A stretch of 64,000 nucleotides of DNA from Acidovorax sp. GW101-3H11 (GCF_001633105.1 NZ_LUKZ01000019.1:62249-126248), one strand, 5' to 3'. Positions 8,410 to 20,107 are shown, numbered from the stretch's first letter. Numbers and translations are program-made. The notes: a model not told the origin generated them from the sequence alone.

Positions 8410-10404
8410 ATGAGTGCGCCCACATCCGCGATCGAGTCCGTTTTGGTCGAGAACCGCGTGTTCCCGCCGTCCGATGCGGTCGTCAAGGCCGCCCGCGTGT
8501 CCGGCATGGCGGGCTACGACGCACTGTGTGCCGAGGCCGACAAGGACTTCGAAGGCTTCTGGGCCCGCCTGGCGCGCGAGAACGTGAACTGGACCAAGCC
8601 TTTCAACCGCACGCTGGACACGTCGAATGCCCCGTTCTTCAAATGGTTTGACGATGGCGAGCTGAACGCATCGGCCAACTGCCTGGACCGCCACATCGGC
8701 ACCCCCACCGAGAACAAGACCGCCATCGTCTTCGAAGCCGACGACGGCACGGTCACCAGGATCACCTACAAGGAACTGCTGGCCCGCGTCAGCCAGTTTG
8801 CCAACGCGCTCAAGGCCCACGGCGTGACCAAGGGCGACCGCGTGCTGATCTACATGCCCATGACCATCGAGGGCGTGATCGCCATGCAGGCCTGCGCGCG
8901 CATCGGCGCCACGCACAGCGTGGTGTTCGGCGGCTTCAGCGCCAAGGCGGTGCAGGAGCGCATCATCGACGCGGGTGCCGTGGCTGTGATCACCGCCAAC
9001 TACCAGATGCGTGGCGGCAAGGAGCTGCCGCTCAAGGCCATCATCGACGAAGCCCTGGCCATGGGCGGCTGCGACACCATCCGCAACGTCTTCGTCTACC
9101 AGCGCACGGCCACGGCCTGCAACATGGTGGCGGGCCGCGACAAGACCTTTGGCGAGATGCTGGCCGGGCAAAGCACCGAATGCGCCCCCGTGCCCGTGGG
9201 CGCCGAGCACCCACTGTTCATCCTGTACACCAGCGGCTCCACCGGCAAGCCCAAGGGCGTGCAGCACGCTACCGGCGGCTACCTGCTGTGGGCCAAGCTC
9301 ACCATGGACTGGACGTTCGACCTGCGGGCCGACGACGTGTTCTGGTGCACCGCCGACATCGGCTGGATCACCGGCCACACCTATGTGGCCTACGGCCCGC
9401 TGGCAGCGGGCGCCACGCAGATCATTTTTGAAGGCGTCCCCACCTTCCCCAACGCTGGCCGCTTCTGGCAGATGATCGAAAAGCACAAGTGCACGATCTT
9501 CTACACCGCGCCCACCGCCATCCGCTCGCTCATCAAGGCGGCCGAGGGTGACGCTGCGGTGCACCCCGCGCGCTCGGATTTGTCGAGCCTGCGCATCCTG
9601 GGCAGCGTGGGCGAGCCCATCAACCCCGAAGCCTGGATGTGGTACCACAAGAACGTGGGCGGCGAGCGCTGCCCCATCGTGGACACCTTCTGGCAGACCG
9701 AGACCGGCGGCCACGTCATCACCCCGCTGCCCGGCGCCACACCGCTGGTGCCCGGCAGCTGCACGCTGCCGCTGCCCGGCATCTCGGCCGCCATCGTGGA
9801 CGAGATGGGCAACGACGTCGCCAACGGCGCGGGCGGCATCCTGGTCATCAAGAAGCCCTGGCCCAGCATGATCCGCACCATTTGGAACGACCCCGAGCGC
9901 TTCAAGAAGGCCTACTTCCCCGAAGAACTCAAGGGCTACTACCTGGCCGGTGACGGCGCCGTGCGCAGTGCCGACCGGGGCTACTTCCGCATCACCGGGC
10001 GCATCGACGACGTGCTCAACGTCTCGGGCCACCGCATGGGCACGATGGAGATCGAATCGGCATTGGTCTCCAAGACCGACCTGGTGGCCGAAGCCGCCGT
10101 GGTGGGCCGCCCCGACGACGTGACCGGCGAGGCCATCTGCGCGTTTGTTGTGCTCAAGCGCTCGCGCCCCACGGGCGAAGAGGCCAAGCAGATCGCCAAC
10201 GAACTGCGCAACTGGGTCGCCAAGGAAATCGGCCCCATTGCCAAGCCCAAGGACATCCGCTTTGGCGACAACCTGCCCAAGACCCGCAGCGGCAAGATCA
10301 TGCGCCGCCTGCTGCGCAGCATTGCTAAGGGCGAGGCCATCACGCAGGACACCTCGACGTTGGAAAACCCCGCAATCCTGGATCAATTGGCCAAGGCCAA
10401 CTGA
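8410..10404 (+). CDS. acs: Acetyl-CoA synthetase (acetate-CoA ligase)
   Basis: Activates acetate to acetyl-CoA through an acetyl-AMP intermediate. It has 664 residues, near the family length. The AMP-binding P-loop [18 protein letters not shown] is near residue 271, the motif [10 protein letters not shown] is near 430, and the C-terminal Lys in [13 protein letters not shown], which Pat/CobB-type acetylation controls in other bacteria, is near 625. I chose ATG 8410 because CAGGAGACAAC stands just upstream; the frame extends to 8341 without family similarity. The gene ends in one of two 46-bp direct repeats and is followed by a bidirectional terminator. Confidence 0.96.
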   Translation: MSAPTSAIESVLVENRVFPPSDAVVKAARVSGMAGYDALCAEADKDFEGFWARLARENVNWTKPFNRTLDTSNAPFFKWFDDGELNASANCLDRHIGTPTENKTAIVFEADDGTVTRITYKELLARVSQFANALKAHGVTKGDRVLIYMPMTIEGVIAMQACARIGATHSVVFGGFSAKAVQERIIDAGAVAVITANYQMRGGKELPLKAIIDEALAMGGCDTIRNVFVYQRTATACNMVAGRDKTFGEMLAGQSTECAPVPVGAEHPLFILYTSGSTGKPKGVQHATGGYLLWAKLTMDWTFDLRADDVFWCTADIGWITGHTYVAYGPLAAGATQIIFEGVPTFPNAGRFWQMIEKHKCTIFYTAPTAIRSLIKAAEGDAAVHPARSDLSSLRILGSVGEPINPEAWMWYHKNVGGERCPIVDTFWQTETGGHVITPLPGATPLVPGSCTLPLPGISAAIVDEMGNDVANGAGGILVIKKPWPSMIRTIWNDPERFKKAYFPEELKGYYLAGDGAVRSADRGYFRITGRIDDVLNVSGHRMGTMEIESALVSKTDLVAEAAVVGRPDDVTGEAICAFVVLKRSRPTGEEAKQIANELRNWVAKEIGPIAKPKDIRFGDNLPKTRSGKIMRRLLRSIAKGEAITQDTSTLENPAILDQLAKAN

Positions 10405-10443
10405 TCGAGAAGGGCGCCGCAGGCGCCCGCGCATAGCGCTTGC
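10398..10443. repeat. 46-bp direct repeat, copy A, overlapping the acs stop codon
   Basis: About 42 of 46 bases match a second copy 134 bases downstream. It contains the inverted repeat GGGCGCC-GCA-GGCGCCC. This copy includes the acs stop codon. Confidence 0.85.
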
Positions 10444-10531
10444 AGGGTTCGTGGACACTCATATCGCGCAGCGATGTGACGTGGCCACAGAATCCGGGTC
10501 GATCATCCCCCGACGGTGATCGAAGCCGCTG

Positions 10532-10577
10532 CAATTGATCGAGAAGGGCGCCGCAGGCGCCTGCGCGCAGCGCTTGC
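10532..10577. repeat. 46-bp direct repeat, copy B
   Basis: Second copy of the repeat at the acs 3' end, in the acs-cytochrome gap. It keeps the hairpin-forming GGCGCCGCAGGCGCC core. Confidence 0.85.
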
Positions 10578-10589
10578 GATCACCCCCCA

Positions 10590-10635
10590 AAACAAAAGCC
10601 GCGTCACATACCCTGTGGCGCGGCTTTTTTGTTGC
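10590..10635. terminator. Bidirectional Rho-independent terminator between acs and cytochrome c
   Basis: A stem of AAAAGCCGCGTCACA with TGTGGCGCGGCTTTTTT around a short loop, A-rich on the left and T-rich on the right, so it can serve both convergent genes. Confidence 0.88.
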
Positions 10636-10682
10636 GGATTTGGGGCGTTACACCCCAGAGCCGCAGTGGCTTGAAGAGTGTT

Positions 10683-10988
10683 TTACTTCTGCGTCAGCAC
10701 CCAAGCGGCCAGCTTCTTGGCGTCTGCGTCGTTGACCTGTGCGTTGGCAGGCATGGGAACGGGGCCCCACACGCCAGAGCCGCCCTTGACGATCTTGGCG
10801 GCCAGCTTGTCCACGGCGTCTTTCTGGCCTGCGTACTTGGCAGCCACGTCCTTGTACGACGGGCCCACCAGCTTCTTGTCCACTGCGTGGCAGGCCATGC
10901 AGTTCTTCGATGTCGCCAGGGCCATGTCGGCCATTGCGGGTGCCGCAACCGACAGCGTCATGGCAAGAGTGATCAGGGTACGCTTCAT
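10683..10988 (-). CDS. Small monoheme c-type cytochrome (c551/c552-like)
   Basis: A 101-residue periplasmic electron carrier. It has an N-terminal Sec signal peptide with likely cleavage after APAMA, one heme-binding CMACH motif near residue 30, and a distal Met ligand candidate in PVPMPANAQV. Size and motifs match class I cytochromes of the c551/c552 type, which donate electrons to terminal oxidases or nitrite reductases. The gene is monocistronic and convergent with acs. Confidence 0.9.
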   Translation of the reverse strand: MKRTLITLAMTLSVAAPAMADMALATSKNCMACHAVDKKLVGPSYKDVAAKYAGQKDAVDKLAAKIVKGGSGVWGPVPMPANAQVNDADAKKLAAWVLTQK

Positions 10989-11103
10989 GGTGGGATTTCC
11001 TGTGGTTGAGTTACAGTGCTTTTAATGCGATTGTAGTGACTTGGGTTGACAGGCCCTTGTCCCTCATCAATCAGGCCTGTGATGGCGTTTTCTGGAGATT
11101 GCG

Positions 11104-11346
11104 ATGTATCTGCTGGGTCTTTCCCTTCTCATACTGGCACTGAAATATTTTGAAATCGGCCCCGTGGCGGCCTGGTCCTGGTGGTGGGTGCTGGCGCCTT
11201 TCGGGGCCACAGCGCTGTGGTGGGCCTGGGCCGATTCCACAGGCTACACCAAGCGCAAGGCCATGGAAAAAATGGACCAGCGCAAACAGGACCGCATCAA
11301 CAAGCACAAGGAAGCCCTGGGCATCCAGCCGCGCAAGCCGCGCTGA
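11104..11346 (+). CDS. Small Trp-rich membrane protein (TIGR04438-type)
   Basis: An 80-residue protein with two hydrophobic segments (about residues 3-20 and 22-42), the Trp-rich stretch AWSWWWVLAPFG and ALWWAWAD, and a basic C-terminal tail (YTKRKAMEKMDQRKQDR). This matches the small Trp-rich family common in Burkholderiales. Its function is unknown. It is divergent from the cytochrome gene and has its own terminator. Confidence 0.8.
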   Translation: MYLLGLSLLILALKYFEIGPVAAWSWWWVLAPFGATALWWAWADSTGYTKRKAMEKMDQRKQDRINKHKEALGIQPRKPR

Positions 11347-11378
11347 ATGCAGCGCTGGTGTGCTTTGCCCGCCGACAA

Positions 11379-11418
11379 CAAAAAACGCCCGGAGCAATGC
11401 TTCCGGGCGTTTTTTTGT
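11379..11418. terminator. Bidirectional terminator between the Trp-rich gene and ilvD
   Basis: The stem AACGCCCGGA / TCCGGGCGTT has flanking A- and T-runs (AAAAAACGCCC ... GGGCGTTTTTTT), so it suits both convergent genes. Confidence 0.88.
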
Positions 11419-11483
11419 CTGGAGCGCGGCAGGGGGGGATCGCTCCCCGAACTCTCCCTGCTGCTAGATCTTCCAAAGCCTCT

Positions 11484-13187
<1,704 letters not shown>

Positions 13188-13433
13188 CGTGGGGCGTCCT
13201 GGTGTCGGGGTTGGGGGGCTGGAGCGGAATGGATCATTCTGCCAGCGCCGTCGCAGCGCGTGGGGGTAGTCCCCGCCATCCCCAATGCCGCCGCCCCGGC
13301 GGGCCCAAAGGGCTGGGCGATAATTGACAGGTTTGCCCCCGGCACGGCTCAAGAGGTTGGTTGCACGGGTGCGCGAGGGGCCAATATTCCGGCGGCCCGC
13401 TTCCTTTTCAGCGATTTTCCAGAAGCCAGCACG

Positions 13434-15293
13434 ATGCCCATCTACCGTTCCAAAACCTCCACCGCCGGTCGCAACATGGCAGGCGCGCGCTCCCTGTGGC
13501 GCGCCACCGGCATGAAAGACGATGACTTCAGCAAGCCGATCATCGCGGTGGTCAATTCGTTCACCCAGTTTGTGCCCGGCCACGTGCACTTGAAGGACCT
13601 GGGCCAGCTGGTGGCCCGCGAGATCGAAGCCGCTGGCGGCGTGGCCAAGGAGTTCAACACCATTGCCGTGGACGACGGCATCGCCATGGGTCACGACGGC
13701 ATGCTGTATTCGCTGCCCAGCCGCGACATCATTGCCGACTCGGTCGAATACATGGTCAACGCGCACTGCGCCGACGCCATGGTCTGCATCTCCAACTGCG
13801 ACAAGATCACCCCCGGCATGCTGATGGCCGCGATGCGCCTGAACATCCCGGTGATCTTCGTCTCGGGCGGCCCGATGGAAGCAGGCAAGACCCGCCTGGC
13901 CAACCCGGTCACCAAGGTCATGGAGTTCAAGAAGCTCGACCTGGTGGACGCGATGGTGATTGCCGCCGACAGCAACTACTCCGACGCCGACGTGGCCGAG
14001 GTGGAGCGCTCGGCCTGTCCCACCTGTGGTTCGTGCTCGGGCATGTTCACCGCCAATTCGATGAACTGCCTGACCGAGGCGCTGGGCTTGTCGCTGCCCG
14101 GCAATGGCACGGTGGTGGCTACCCATGCCGACCGCGAACAGCTCTTCAAGCGCGCAGGTCGCCGCATTGTGGACCTGGCCAAGCAGTACTACGAGCAGGA
14201 CGACGAACGCGTGCTGCCCCGCTCAGTGGGCTTCAAGGCGTTTGAAAACGCCATGACGCTGGACATCGCCATGGGCGGCTCCACCAACACCATCCTGCAC
14301 CTGCTGGCGATTGCGAGCGAGGCGGAAATCCCCTTCACCATGGCCGACATCGACCGCCTCTCGCGTGTCGTGCCGCAGCTGTGCAAGGTAGCGCCCAACA
14401 CCAACAAGTACCACATCGAAGACGTGCACCGCGCGGGCGGCATCATGGCCATCCTGGGCGAGCTGGACCGTGCGGGCAAGCTGCACACCGACGTGCCCAC
14501 CGTGCACACCGCCACGCTGAAAGACGCGCTGGACCAGTGGGACATCGTGCGCACGCAAGACGAAGCCGTGCGTACTTTCTACATGGCAGGCCCGGCTGGC
14601 GTGCCCACGCAGGTGGCGTTCAGCCAGGCCACCCGCTGGCCCAGCCTGGACCTGGACCGCGCCGAGGGCTGCATCCGTTCGTACGACCACGCTTTCAGCA
14701 AGGAAGGCGGCCTGGCCGTGCTGACGGGCAACATCGCGGTGGACGGCTGCGTGGTCAAGTCCGCTGGTGTGGACGAAAGCATTTTGGTGTTCGAAGGCAC
14801 AGCCCATGTCACCGAGTCGCAGGACGAGGCCGTGGCCAACATCCTGGCCGATAAGGTCCAAGCCGGTGACGTGGTCATCGTGCGCTACGAAGGCCCCAAG
14901 GGCGGCCCCGGCATGCAAGAGATGCTCTACCCCACGAGCTACATCAAGTCCAAGGGCCTGGGCAAGGCCTGCGCGCTGCTGACGGATGGTCGCTTCTCGG
15001 GCGGCACCTCGGGCCTGTCGATTGGCCACTGCTCGCCCGAGGCCGCTGCGGGCGGTGCCATCGGCCTGGTGCAGAACGGCGACCGCATCCGCATCGACAT
15101 CCCCAACCGCACGATCAATGTGCTGGTGAGCGATGAAGAACTGGCCAAGCGCCGCGAAGCGCAGAACGCCAAGGGCTGGAAGCCCGCCCAGCCCCGCCCG
15201 CGCAAGGTCTCGGCCGCGCTCAAGGCCTATGCCAAGCTGGTGATGTCGGCCGACAAGGGCGCCGTGCGCGACCTGTCGCTGCTGGAAGACTGA
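13434..15293 (+). CDS. ilvD: Dihydroxy-acid dehydratase, E. coli IlvD type
   Basis: Same reaction as the divergent neighbour. It has 619 residues from [12 protein letters not shown], matching the length of enterobacterial IlvD. Motifs include [33 protein letters not shown] (extra Cys residues compared with the short paralogue) and [19 protein letters not shown]. The open frame begins at 13260, but the family similarity starts at 13434. The E. coli enzyme carries an oxygen-sensitive [4Fe-4S] cluster. Having both types could give activity under different oxygen or iron regimes (inference). Confidence 0.93.
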   Translation: MPIYRSKTSTAGRNMAGARSLWRATGMKDDDFSKPIIAVVNSFTQFVPGHVHLKDLGQLVAREIEAAGGVAKEFNTIAVDDGIAMGHDGMLYSLPSRDIIADSVEYMVNAHCADAMVCISNCDKITPGMLMAAMRLNIPVIFVSGGPMEAGKTRLANPVTKVMEFKKLDLVDAMVIAADSNYSDADVAEVERSACPTCGSCSGMFTANSMNCLTEALGLSLPGNGTVVATHADREQLFKRAGRRIVDLAKQYYEQDDERVLPRSVGFKAFENAMTLDIAMGGSTNTILHLLAIASEAEIPFTMADIDRLSRVVPQLCKVAPNTNKYHIEDVHRAGGIMAILGELDRAGKLHTDVPTVHTATLKDALDQWDIVRTQDEAVRTFYMAGPAGVPTQVAFSQATRWPSLDLDRAEGCIRSYDHAFSKEGGLAVLTGNIAVDGCVVKSAGVDESILVFEGTAHVTESQDEAVANILADKVQAGDVVIVRYEGPKGGPGMQEMLYPTSYIKSKGLGKACALLTDGRFSGGTSGLSIGHCSPEAAAGGAIGLVQNGDRIRIDIPNRTINVLVSDEELAKRREAQNAKGWKPAQPRPRKVSAALKAYAKLVMSADKGAVRDLSLLED

Positions 15294-15328
15294 CCTGCCG
15301 CAGGGCAGGGGCGGCGCCCCTTCACCCA

Positions 15329-15366
15329 CAAAAAAAGCCGCATCCCGAGGGTGCGGCTTTTTTATG
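15329..15366. terminator. Bidirectional terminator between ilvD and bacterioferritin
   Basis: The stem AAGCCGCATCC / GGGTGCGGCTT is flanked by an A-run on the left and a T-run on the right, between convergent genes. Confidence 0.88.
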
Positions 15367-15367
15367 G

Positions 15368-15440
15368 GCTTTTGCTTCTATTTTTATAGCGTACTAAGCA
15401 TACTGGTCGCGCGCAGAAGCCGATTTCCTTCTGAAATTCT
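15368..15440 (-). repeat. Dispersed AGCTATC-type repeat, copy 3
   Basis: A reverse-oriented, more diverged copy directly after the ilvD terminator. On the minus strand it shows ATTTCAGAAGGAAATCGGC, a CTGCGCGCGACCAG block and CGCTATAAAAATAG. Confidence 0.5.
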
Positions 15441-15452
15441 GAGGTGAATGGC

Positions 15453-15932
15453 TTACACCGCCGCGCTGCCCATCTGCGACTGCAGGTAGTTGGGCAGGCC
15501 GATCTTGTCGATCAGGCCCAGCTGCTTTTCAAGCCAGTAGGCGTGGTCTTCCTCGGTGTCGCGCAGCTGGGCCAGCAGCAGGTCGCGGCTCACGTAGTCG
15601 CCCACGCTCTCGCACAGGGCCATGCCTTTTTGCAGGGCGGCGCGCACCTCGTATTCGGTGGCCAGGTCCTTTTGCAGCATCTCGGGCACGGTCTCGCCCG
15701 AGGTGAAGGGGTTGGGGCGCATGTCGGGGCGGCCGCCCAGAAAGAGGATGCGGCGCAGCAGCGCGTCGGCGTGCTGGGTTTCTTCCTGCATCTCGTGGTC
15801 CAGGCGCGTGTAGAGCTTGATGAAGCCCAGATCCTCATAGGTGCGCGAGTGCACGAAATACTGGTCGCGCGCAGCCAGCTCGCCGCGCAGCAGTTCCTTG
15901 AAATACTCGATGACTTGTGGGTTTCCCTGCAT
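15453..15932 (-). CDS. bfr: Bacterioferritin
   Basis: A 159-residue iron-storage ferritin that assembles into a 24-mer with heme between subunits. It keeps the heme-ligating Met (residue 48, in [12 protein letters not shown]), the ferroxidase Glu/His residues ([20 protein letters not shown]), and the late helix residues in [15 protein letters not shown]. The start is set by the family N-terminus [15 protein letters not shown]; the frame is open further upstream. It stands alone and convergent with ilvD. No Fur box was confidently seen. Confidence 0.95.
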   Translation of the reverse strand: MQGNPQVIEYFKELLRGELAARDQYFVHSRTYEDLGFIKLYTRLDHEMQEETQHADALLRRILFLGGRPDMRPNPFTSGETVPEMLQKDLATEYEVRAALQKGMALCESVGDYVSRDLLLAQLRDTEEDHAYWLEKQLGLIDKIGLPNYLQSQMGSAAV

Positions 15933-16116
15933 GTTGTTGTCCTTTGCTTCTGGGCGGCGAGTATCGCGCGGACGCAGGCGGGCCGGAGGCAATGCCCCCG
16001 CATTCGCGCTCTGCATGCGTACGGTGATCAGACGCGTTCGCATTGGGCGGGTGGATGGCGCGGATTGGGCGCGCGGCGCCCGGGCCATTCGATGCGCGGG
16101 CACAATACCGCCCACC

Positions 16117-16944
16117 ATGCTGACCTACCCCCATATCGACCCCGTTGCCCTGCAGATCGGCCCGCTGGCCATTCACTGGTACGGCCTCACCTATCTGGTG
16201 GCCTTTGGCCTGTTCATGCTGCTGGGCATCCGGCGCCTGCGGCACGAGCCCTTTGCCTCCATCACCGGCCCGGCCGCCTGGACGCGCAAGGACGTGGAGG
16301 ACATCCTCTTCCTGGGCGTGGCCGGTGTGGTCATCGGCGGGCGGCTGGGCTACTGCCTGTTCTACAAACCCGGCTATTACCTCAGCCACCCGCTGGAGAT
16401 TTTTGCGGTGTGGCAGGGCGGCATGGCCTTCCATGGCGGCTTGCTGGGCGTGGTGGTGGCCATGCTGTGGTTCGCCCATTCGCGCCAGCGCCCCTGGCTG
16501 CAGGTGGCCGACTTTGTGGCGCCCTGTGTGCCCACGGGCCTGGCGGCCGGGCGGGTGGGCAATTTCATCAACGGCGAGCTGTGGGGCCGTTTTGCCAGCC
16601 CCGACCTGCCCTGGGGCATGGTGTTTGCACACAGTGGCTCGATGCAGCCGCGCCACCCCTCGCAGGTCTACCAGTTCCTGATGGAAGGGCTGCTGCTGTT
16701 CATCCTGCTGTGGCTGTATGCGCGCAAGGAGCGCCGCCCGGGCCAGGTGGCTGCCGCCTTCCTGTTCGGCTACGGCGTGTTCCGCTTTATCGCCGAATAC
16801 TTCCGCGAGCCCGATGCCTTCCTGGGCATCCTGTCGCTGGGTATGAGCATGGGGCAGTGGCTGTGTGTGCCGATGATCGTGGGTGGCATCGTGCTGTGGT
16901 TGTGGGCGCAGCGCCAACCCACCTTGGCGCTCGGATCACGGTGA
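16117..16944 (+). CDS. lgt: Prolipoprotein diacylglyceryl transferase
   Basis: Transfers diacylglycerol from phosphatidylglycerol to the lipobox Cys of prolipoproteins, in the inner membrane. It has 275 residues with about seven TM segments. The Lgt signature [13 protein letters not shown], the HGGLLG loop and the early Tyr-rich [12 protein letters not shown] are all present. I chose ATG 16117 ([17 protein letters not shown]), the usual family start; the frame runs open from 15841, overlapping the bfr promoter. It is convergent with the EamA transporter behind a terminator. Confidence 0.96.
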   Translation: MLTYPHIDPVALQIGPLAIHWYGLTYLVAFGLFMLLGIRRLRHEPFASITGPAAWTRKDVEDILFLGVAGVVIGGRLGYCLFYKPGYYLSHPLEIFAVWQGGMAFHGGLLGVVVAMLWFAHSRQRPWLQVADFVAPCVPTGLAAGRVGNFINGELWGRFASPDLPWGMVFAHSGSMQPRHPSQVYQFLMEGLLLFILLWLYARKERRPGQVAAAFLFGYGVFRFIAEYFREPDAFLGILSLGMSMGQWLCVPMIVGGIVLWLWAQRQPTLALGSR

Positions 16945-17003
16945 AATTGGCTGCTACCGCGCGATGGATATGCCCTGGTAGCTATTAGAAATATAGTGAT
17001 TGA
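16942..17003 (+). repeat. Dispersed AGCTATC-type repeat, copy 4
   Basis: A forward copy overlapping the lgt stop codon and running to the terminator: GAAATTGGCTGC, a CCGCGCG block, and GGTAGCTATTAGAAATATAG. Confidence 0.65.
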
Positions 17004-17040
17004 AAGCCGCTGGCACTGCAGGGTGCCAGCGGCTTTTTTG
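17004..17040. terminator. Terminator between lgt and the EamA transporter
   Basis: The stem AGCCGCTGGCAC / GTGCCAGCGGCT with a short loop is followed by a T-run; the left side has GAAAG, so it is strongest for lgt. Confidence 0.88.
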
Positions 17041-17133
17041 TGGCGCCTGCGGTGCTGTGGGTTGCTCCGCCGCACCATGCGCGCCGTCGCCAAGGTGCTG
17101 CTGCCCGGTATGGGCGGCAGCAGCATCTCGTCG

Positions 17134-18096
17134 TTAGCTGGATGCGCTTTCCGCAGCCGTGTGTGCAGATCCCGGAGGCGATGGGCTCCGCCGTGCCATG
17201 GTCCACAGCGCTGCCCCCACAATCAGCGCGCCCCCCAGCCAGGCGGTGGGGCTGAGCTGCTCGCCCAGCCAGAACACTGCGAACAGCGCGCCAAACGCGG
17301 GCTCGCTGCCCATGAGCAAGCCCACGCGGGTGGGCGGGCTGTGGCGCAGGGCCCAGTTCTGCACCACAAATGCAAACACCGTGCAGCCCAGCACCAGGTA
17401 GATGCAAGCCAGCCAGAAGGCGCCGCCATCGGTGAGCGAGGGCAGGGGCGGCAATTTGCCCGGCAGGGCCAGCGCCAGCAGCAGGCTGCCCAGGCCGATC
17501 ACGCCCGCCTGCACGGCGGTGAGCGCCAGCACGGGCGCGTTGCGGCGGCGGGTGAGCCGGGTGGTCTGGCACACGGTGATGGCGCGCAGCACGGCGGCGA
17601 CCAGCATCAGTGCGTCGCCCCAGCCCCATTGGGCCGAGCCGCCTGAATAGCCGCCGCTCAGCAGCGCAGCCCCCAGCAGCGAGACTGCTGCAAACACAAA
17701 CATCGCGCGGCCGGGCCGCAGGCGCAGCAGCCACCACTCGGCAAACGGGGTGAACACCACACACAGGCTGATCAAAAAGGCCGCATTGCTGGCCTGCGTC
17801 AGCGCCAGCCCAAAGGTTTCGCACAGAAAAATGCCCAGCATCAGTGCGCCCAGCGGCAGGCCCGCCGCCAGGGCATCGCGCCGCTCTGGCGCCGGGGCGC
17901 GCAGCAGCGCAGGCAGCAACAGCGCAAAGGTCAACAAAAAGCGCACGGCCAGAAACCCCAGCACCGGGTAGAACACCAGCGCGCCCTTGGCCACGCCATA
18001 GCTCGTGCCCCACACCACGGCCACCAGCAGCAAGGCCAGGTCAGAGAGGCGCGGGGCCAGAGGAGAGGTGGGGGCGAGCGGCAGGGTGGGGTGCAT
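17134..18096 (-). CDS. DMT-superfamily EamA-type transporter
   Basis: A 320-residue inner-membrane protein with ten predicted TM helices in two EamA repeats (about residues 20-150 and 165-300). The first repeat begins LLLVAVVWGTSYGVAKGAL, a typical EamA start, and the second contains FAVFWLGEQLSPTAWLGGAL. Such proteins export amino acids or other metabolites; the substrate is not readable. I used the ATG at 18096 because residues further upstream are Pro-rich and unlike the family. It is divergent from a LysR regulator across about 128 bases, which suggests regulation by it. Confidence 0.87.
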   Translation of the reverse strand: MHPTLPLAPTSPLAPRLSDLALLLVAVVWGTSYGVAKGALVFYPVLGFLAVRFLLTFALLLPALLRAPAPERRDALAAGLPLGALMLGIFLCETFGLALTQASNAAFLISLCVVFTPFAEWWLLRLRPGRAMFVFAAVSLLGAALLSGGYSGGSAQWGWGDALMLVAAVLRAITVCQTTRLTRRRNAPVLALTAVQAGVIGLGSLLLALALPGKLPPLPSLTDGGAFWLACIYLVLGCTVFAFVVQNWALRHSPPTRVGLLMGSEPAFGALFAVFWLGEQLSPTAWLGGALIVGAALWTMARRSPSPPGSAHTAAESASS

Positions 18097-18224
18097 GGGG
18101 AAGGGTGGGCGGGCCGGTGGGTGGAGGGAGGGAGGGGGCTCTGCGGCAGTTTTGCAGGGCACTGAAATTATCGATTTGCGCGTGCATGGTGATAATCGCC
18201 ATCCAAGAACAGCACTTGTGCGCA

Positions 18225-19142
18225 ATGAGCATCAATCAACCCCTCGACAGCCTGCCCGACATGGCGGTGTTTGCGCGCGTGGTGGACGCGGGCAGCTTTT
18301 CGGAGGCTGCGCGGCAGCTGGGCATCACCCCGTCGGCCGTGAGCCGCCAGGTGGCGCGGCTGGAAGGCACGCTGCGTGTGCGCCTGCTGGAGCGCACCAC
18401 CCGCAAGCTCAAGCTCACCGACGCCGGGTCCGCCGCCTACAGCCGCTGCCAGGCCATGGTGGCCGCCGCGCGCGAGGTGTGGGCGCTGAGCGACACTCAC
18501 TCTGCCGCGCCCTCGGGCTTGGTGCGCATGAGCATGCCCAAGGCCGTGGGGCGCCAGCTGGTGCACCCGCTGGTGCTACCGTTTTTGCAAAAGTACCCCG
18601 AGGTGGATGTGCAGCTGCTCATCACCGACCGCACGGTGGACCTGTTCGAGGAATCCATCGATCTGGCCCTGCGCGTGACCGACACCCCGCCCCCCGGCCT
18701 GGCGGGGCGGCCGCTGGCCAGCTTGCACCACTGCATCTGCGCCAGCCCCCAATACCTGGCGGAGCGCGGCCACCCCCAGCACCCGCGCGATCTGGAGCAG
18801 CACGCCTGCATCACCCTGGGCGAGGACGAGCGCGACCGGCACTGGCGGTTTGAGCGCGCGGGTGAAGCAGCCACCGTGGCCGTGCGTGGCCGCTATGTGG
18901 CCAACCACAGTGAGGTGCGGCTGGAGGCGGCTTTGAGCCACCTGGGCATTGCCAGCCTGCCCGGCTTTGCTGCGCGCGCGGCGCTGGAGCGGTGTGATCT
19001 GGTGGCCGTGTTGCCGGACTGGCAGCACAAAACCTCGTATGCAGGCACGGCCTGGCTGCTGTACCCGCCCAATCGGTTTTTGCCCGCCAAGCTGCGGGTG
19101 TGGATTGATCACCTGGTGGTGGGGTTTGCGGAGGTGGAGTAG
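18225..19142 (+). CDS. LysR-type transcriptional regulator
   Basis: A 305-residue regulator with an N-terminal winged HTH (about residues 10-70; MAVFARVVDAGSFSEAARQL and SAVSRQVARLEGTL) and a C-terminal co-inducer-binding domain (about 95-295). It is closest to the CrgA/YafC-like LysR subgroup by its SGLVRMSMPKAVGRQLVHP linker. I chose ATG 18225; an in-frame ATG lies a little upstream. It is divergently arranged with the EamA transporter, its probable target. Confidence 0.9.
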   Translation: MSINQPLDSLPDMAVFARVVDAGSFSEAARQLGITPSAVSRQVARLEGTLRVRLLERTTRKLKLTDAGSAAYSRCQAMVAAAREVWALSDTHSAAPSGLVRMSMPKAVGRQLVHPLVLPFLQKYPEVDVQLLITDRTVDLFEESIDLALRVTDTPPPGLAGRPLASLHHCICASPQYLAERGHPQHPRDLEQHACITLGEDERDRHWRFERAGEAATVAVRGRYVANHSEVRLEAALSHLGIASLPGFAARAALERCDLVAVLPDWQHKTSYAGTAWLLYPPNRFLPAKLRVWIDHLVVGFAEVE

Positions 19143-19272
19143 GTTGGTTCGGACTGCGGGTTTTGAAAATTCTCCGAGGTCCCTCGCAGATACGCGGCGT
19201 CTGCCTGACCGGACGGTTGCTGCACCGGGGCCCCGTCACTGCCCCACGGCACTTAGTCAGCCCCCATGCGCA

Positions 19273-19623
19273 TCACTCGCAGAAGGGCCTTTGGGGATTC
19301 AGGCAACTGACCACCATCTCGACCCTGATGTTTTTGGGGCTTGGTGGTTCTGCAACGGGCTGGCGTGCGCCCTGCGCGCGCATACAAATGTTGGAAGCGG
19401 GAACGCCCAGGCCGACCACAAGCCGACTGATGTAGTCCGCCCGAGCCTGCGACAACTGCTCTGCCTGCTGTGTGCTTGCTTCCCTCGGATCGGCATGGAC
19501 TGACAGGGCAACCCGCCGGAAGCCGCTGTCATCGCACCAGGTCGTGCGGACGAGGCAAAGTGAGGCATATGTCACGCTTCGCAGCCTGCGATCTTTGTTG
19601 TCTGGCAATTGCGGCCATACCAT
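19273..19623 (-). CDS. OmpA C-terminal-domain-like small protein or gene remnant
   Basis: An open frame of 116 codons. Its middle resembles the peptidoglycan-binding OmpA domain: VALSVHADPRE, then LSQARADYISRLVVGLGVPA and GARQPVAEPPSPKNIRVEM line up with the usual helix-strand order. No signal peptide or membrane part is visible, and base composition is lower in GC than neighbouring genes. I think it is a degraded or truncated OmpA-family gene. It is the only coding-like feature in the 965-base gap between the LysR gene and the GntR gene. Confidence 0.4.
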   Translation of the reverse strand: MVWPQLPDNKDRRLRSVTYASLCLVRTTWCDDSGFRRVALSVHADPREASTQQAEQLSQARADYISRLVVGLGVPASNICMRAQGARQPVAEPPSPKNIRVEMVVSCLNPQRPFCE

Positions 19624-19670
19624 CTCGATGCCGTTAATTCTGACGGTTCGATCCCACGAAGCATCGAGAT
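19622..19670. repeat. Perfect 10-bp inverted repeat (hairpin)
   Basis: ATCTCGATGC at 19622-19631 and its exact complement GCATCGAGAT at 19661-19670 enclose a 29-base loop. It stands just before a Rho-independent terminator, so the two could be the 3' half of a small transcript. Confidence 0.6.
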
Positions 19671-19680
19671 ATGCAAAATT

Positions 19681-19708
19681 TAGCCCGCCCAGTGCGGGCT
19701 ATTTTTTT
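19681..19708 (+). terminator. Rho-independent terminator with no obvious upstream gene
   Basis: The stem TAGCCCGC / GCGGGCTA with a five-base loop is followed by seven Ts. No plus-strand gene precedes it within 500 bases, which raises the possibility of a small RNA. Confidence 0.75.
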
Positions 19709-20107
19709 GCGCAACGCTGGATGATGCCTGCCGTCAGCAGACTGGGGCGCGATGAGGTGGGGGTCAGTCCTGTCACTGGATCGGAGCGCTGTGATTGGCG
19801 TTTTTTGGGCGTCCAGCTCCGCCCAGCCCGCACCCCCACGTTGCTCCGCCGCCGCAATCCCCCACTTTTGTGTAACCGAACCCTTCAATCCGCAGTTTTC
19901 TCTTGTTATTTTGCATAATTATGAGAAATTACGTGCATGGCGAAGTGATGCACCCGGTAGCCAGCATTTAACGGTGTGTTGCGAGCAGTAAAGGTGGGGC
20001 AAGCCGTTGGGTGTCTGCGGTGGCTTCTTCCGGTCTGTATGCGCCAGAGGAATCAAGCGATCAACCGAGTACCCCAGTGGGTCGATGACCCTGGAGCCCA
20101 GCCTACC

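Noticed and set aside
13188-13433. Leader-peptide attenuator before either ilvD gene
   Set aside because: I saw no short frame rich in Leu, Ile or Val codons followed by alternative hairpins.
13188-14126. N-terminal extension of the short dihydroxy-acid dehydratase
   Set aside because: It is read antisense through the neighbouring dehydratase gene; the family N-terminus begins at 13187.
19640-19665. GGTTCGATCCC, reminiscent of a tRNA T-loop
   Set aside because: The flanking five bases do not pair as a T-stem, and no acceptor or anticodon stem could be drawn.
19634-19888. 84-codon minus-strand open frame
   Set aside because: No family, no ribosome-binding site, and it covers the terminator and hairpin.
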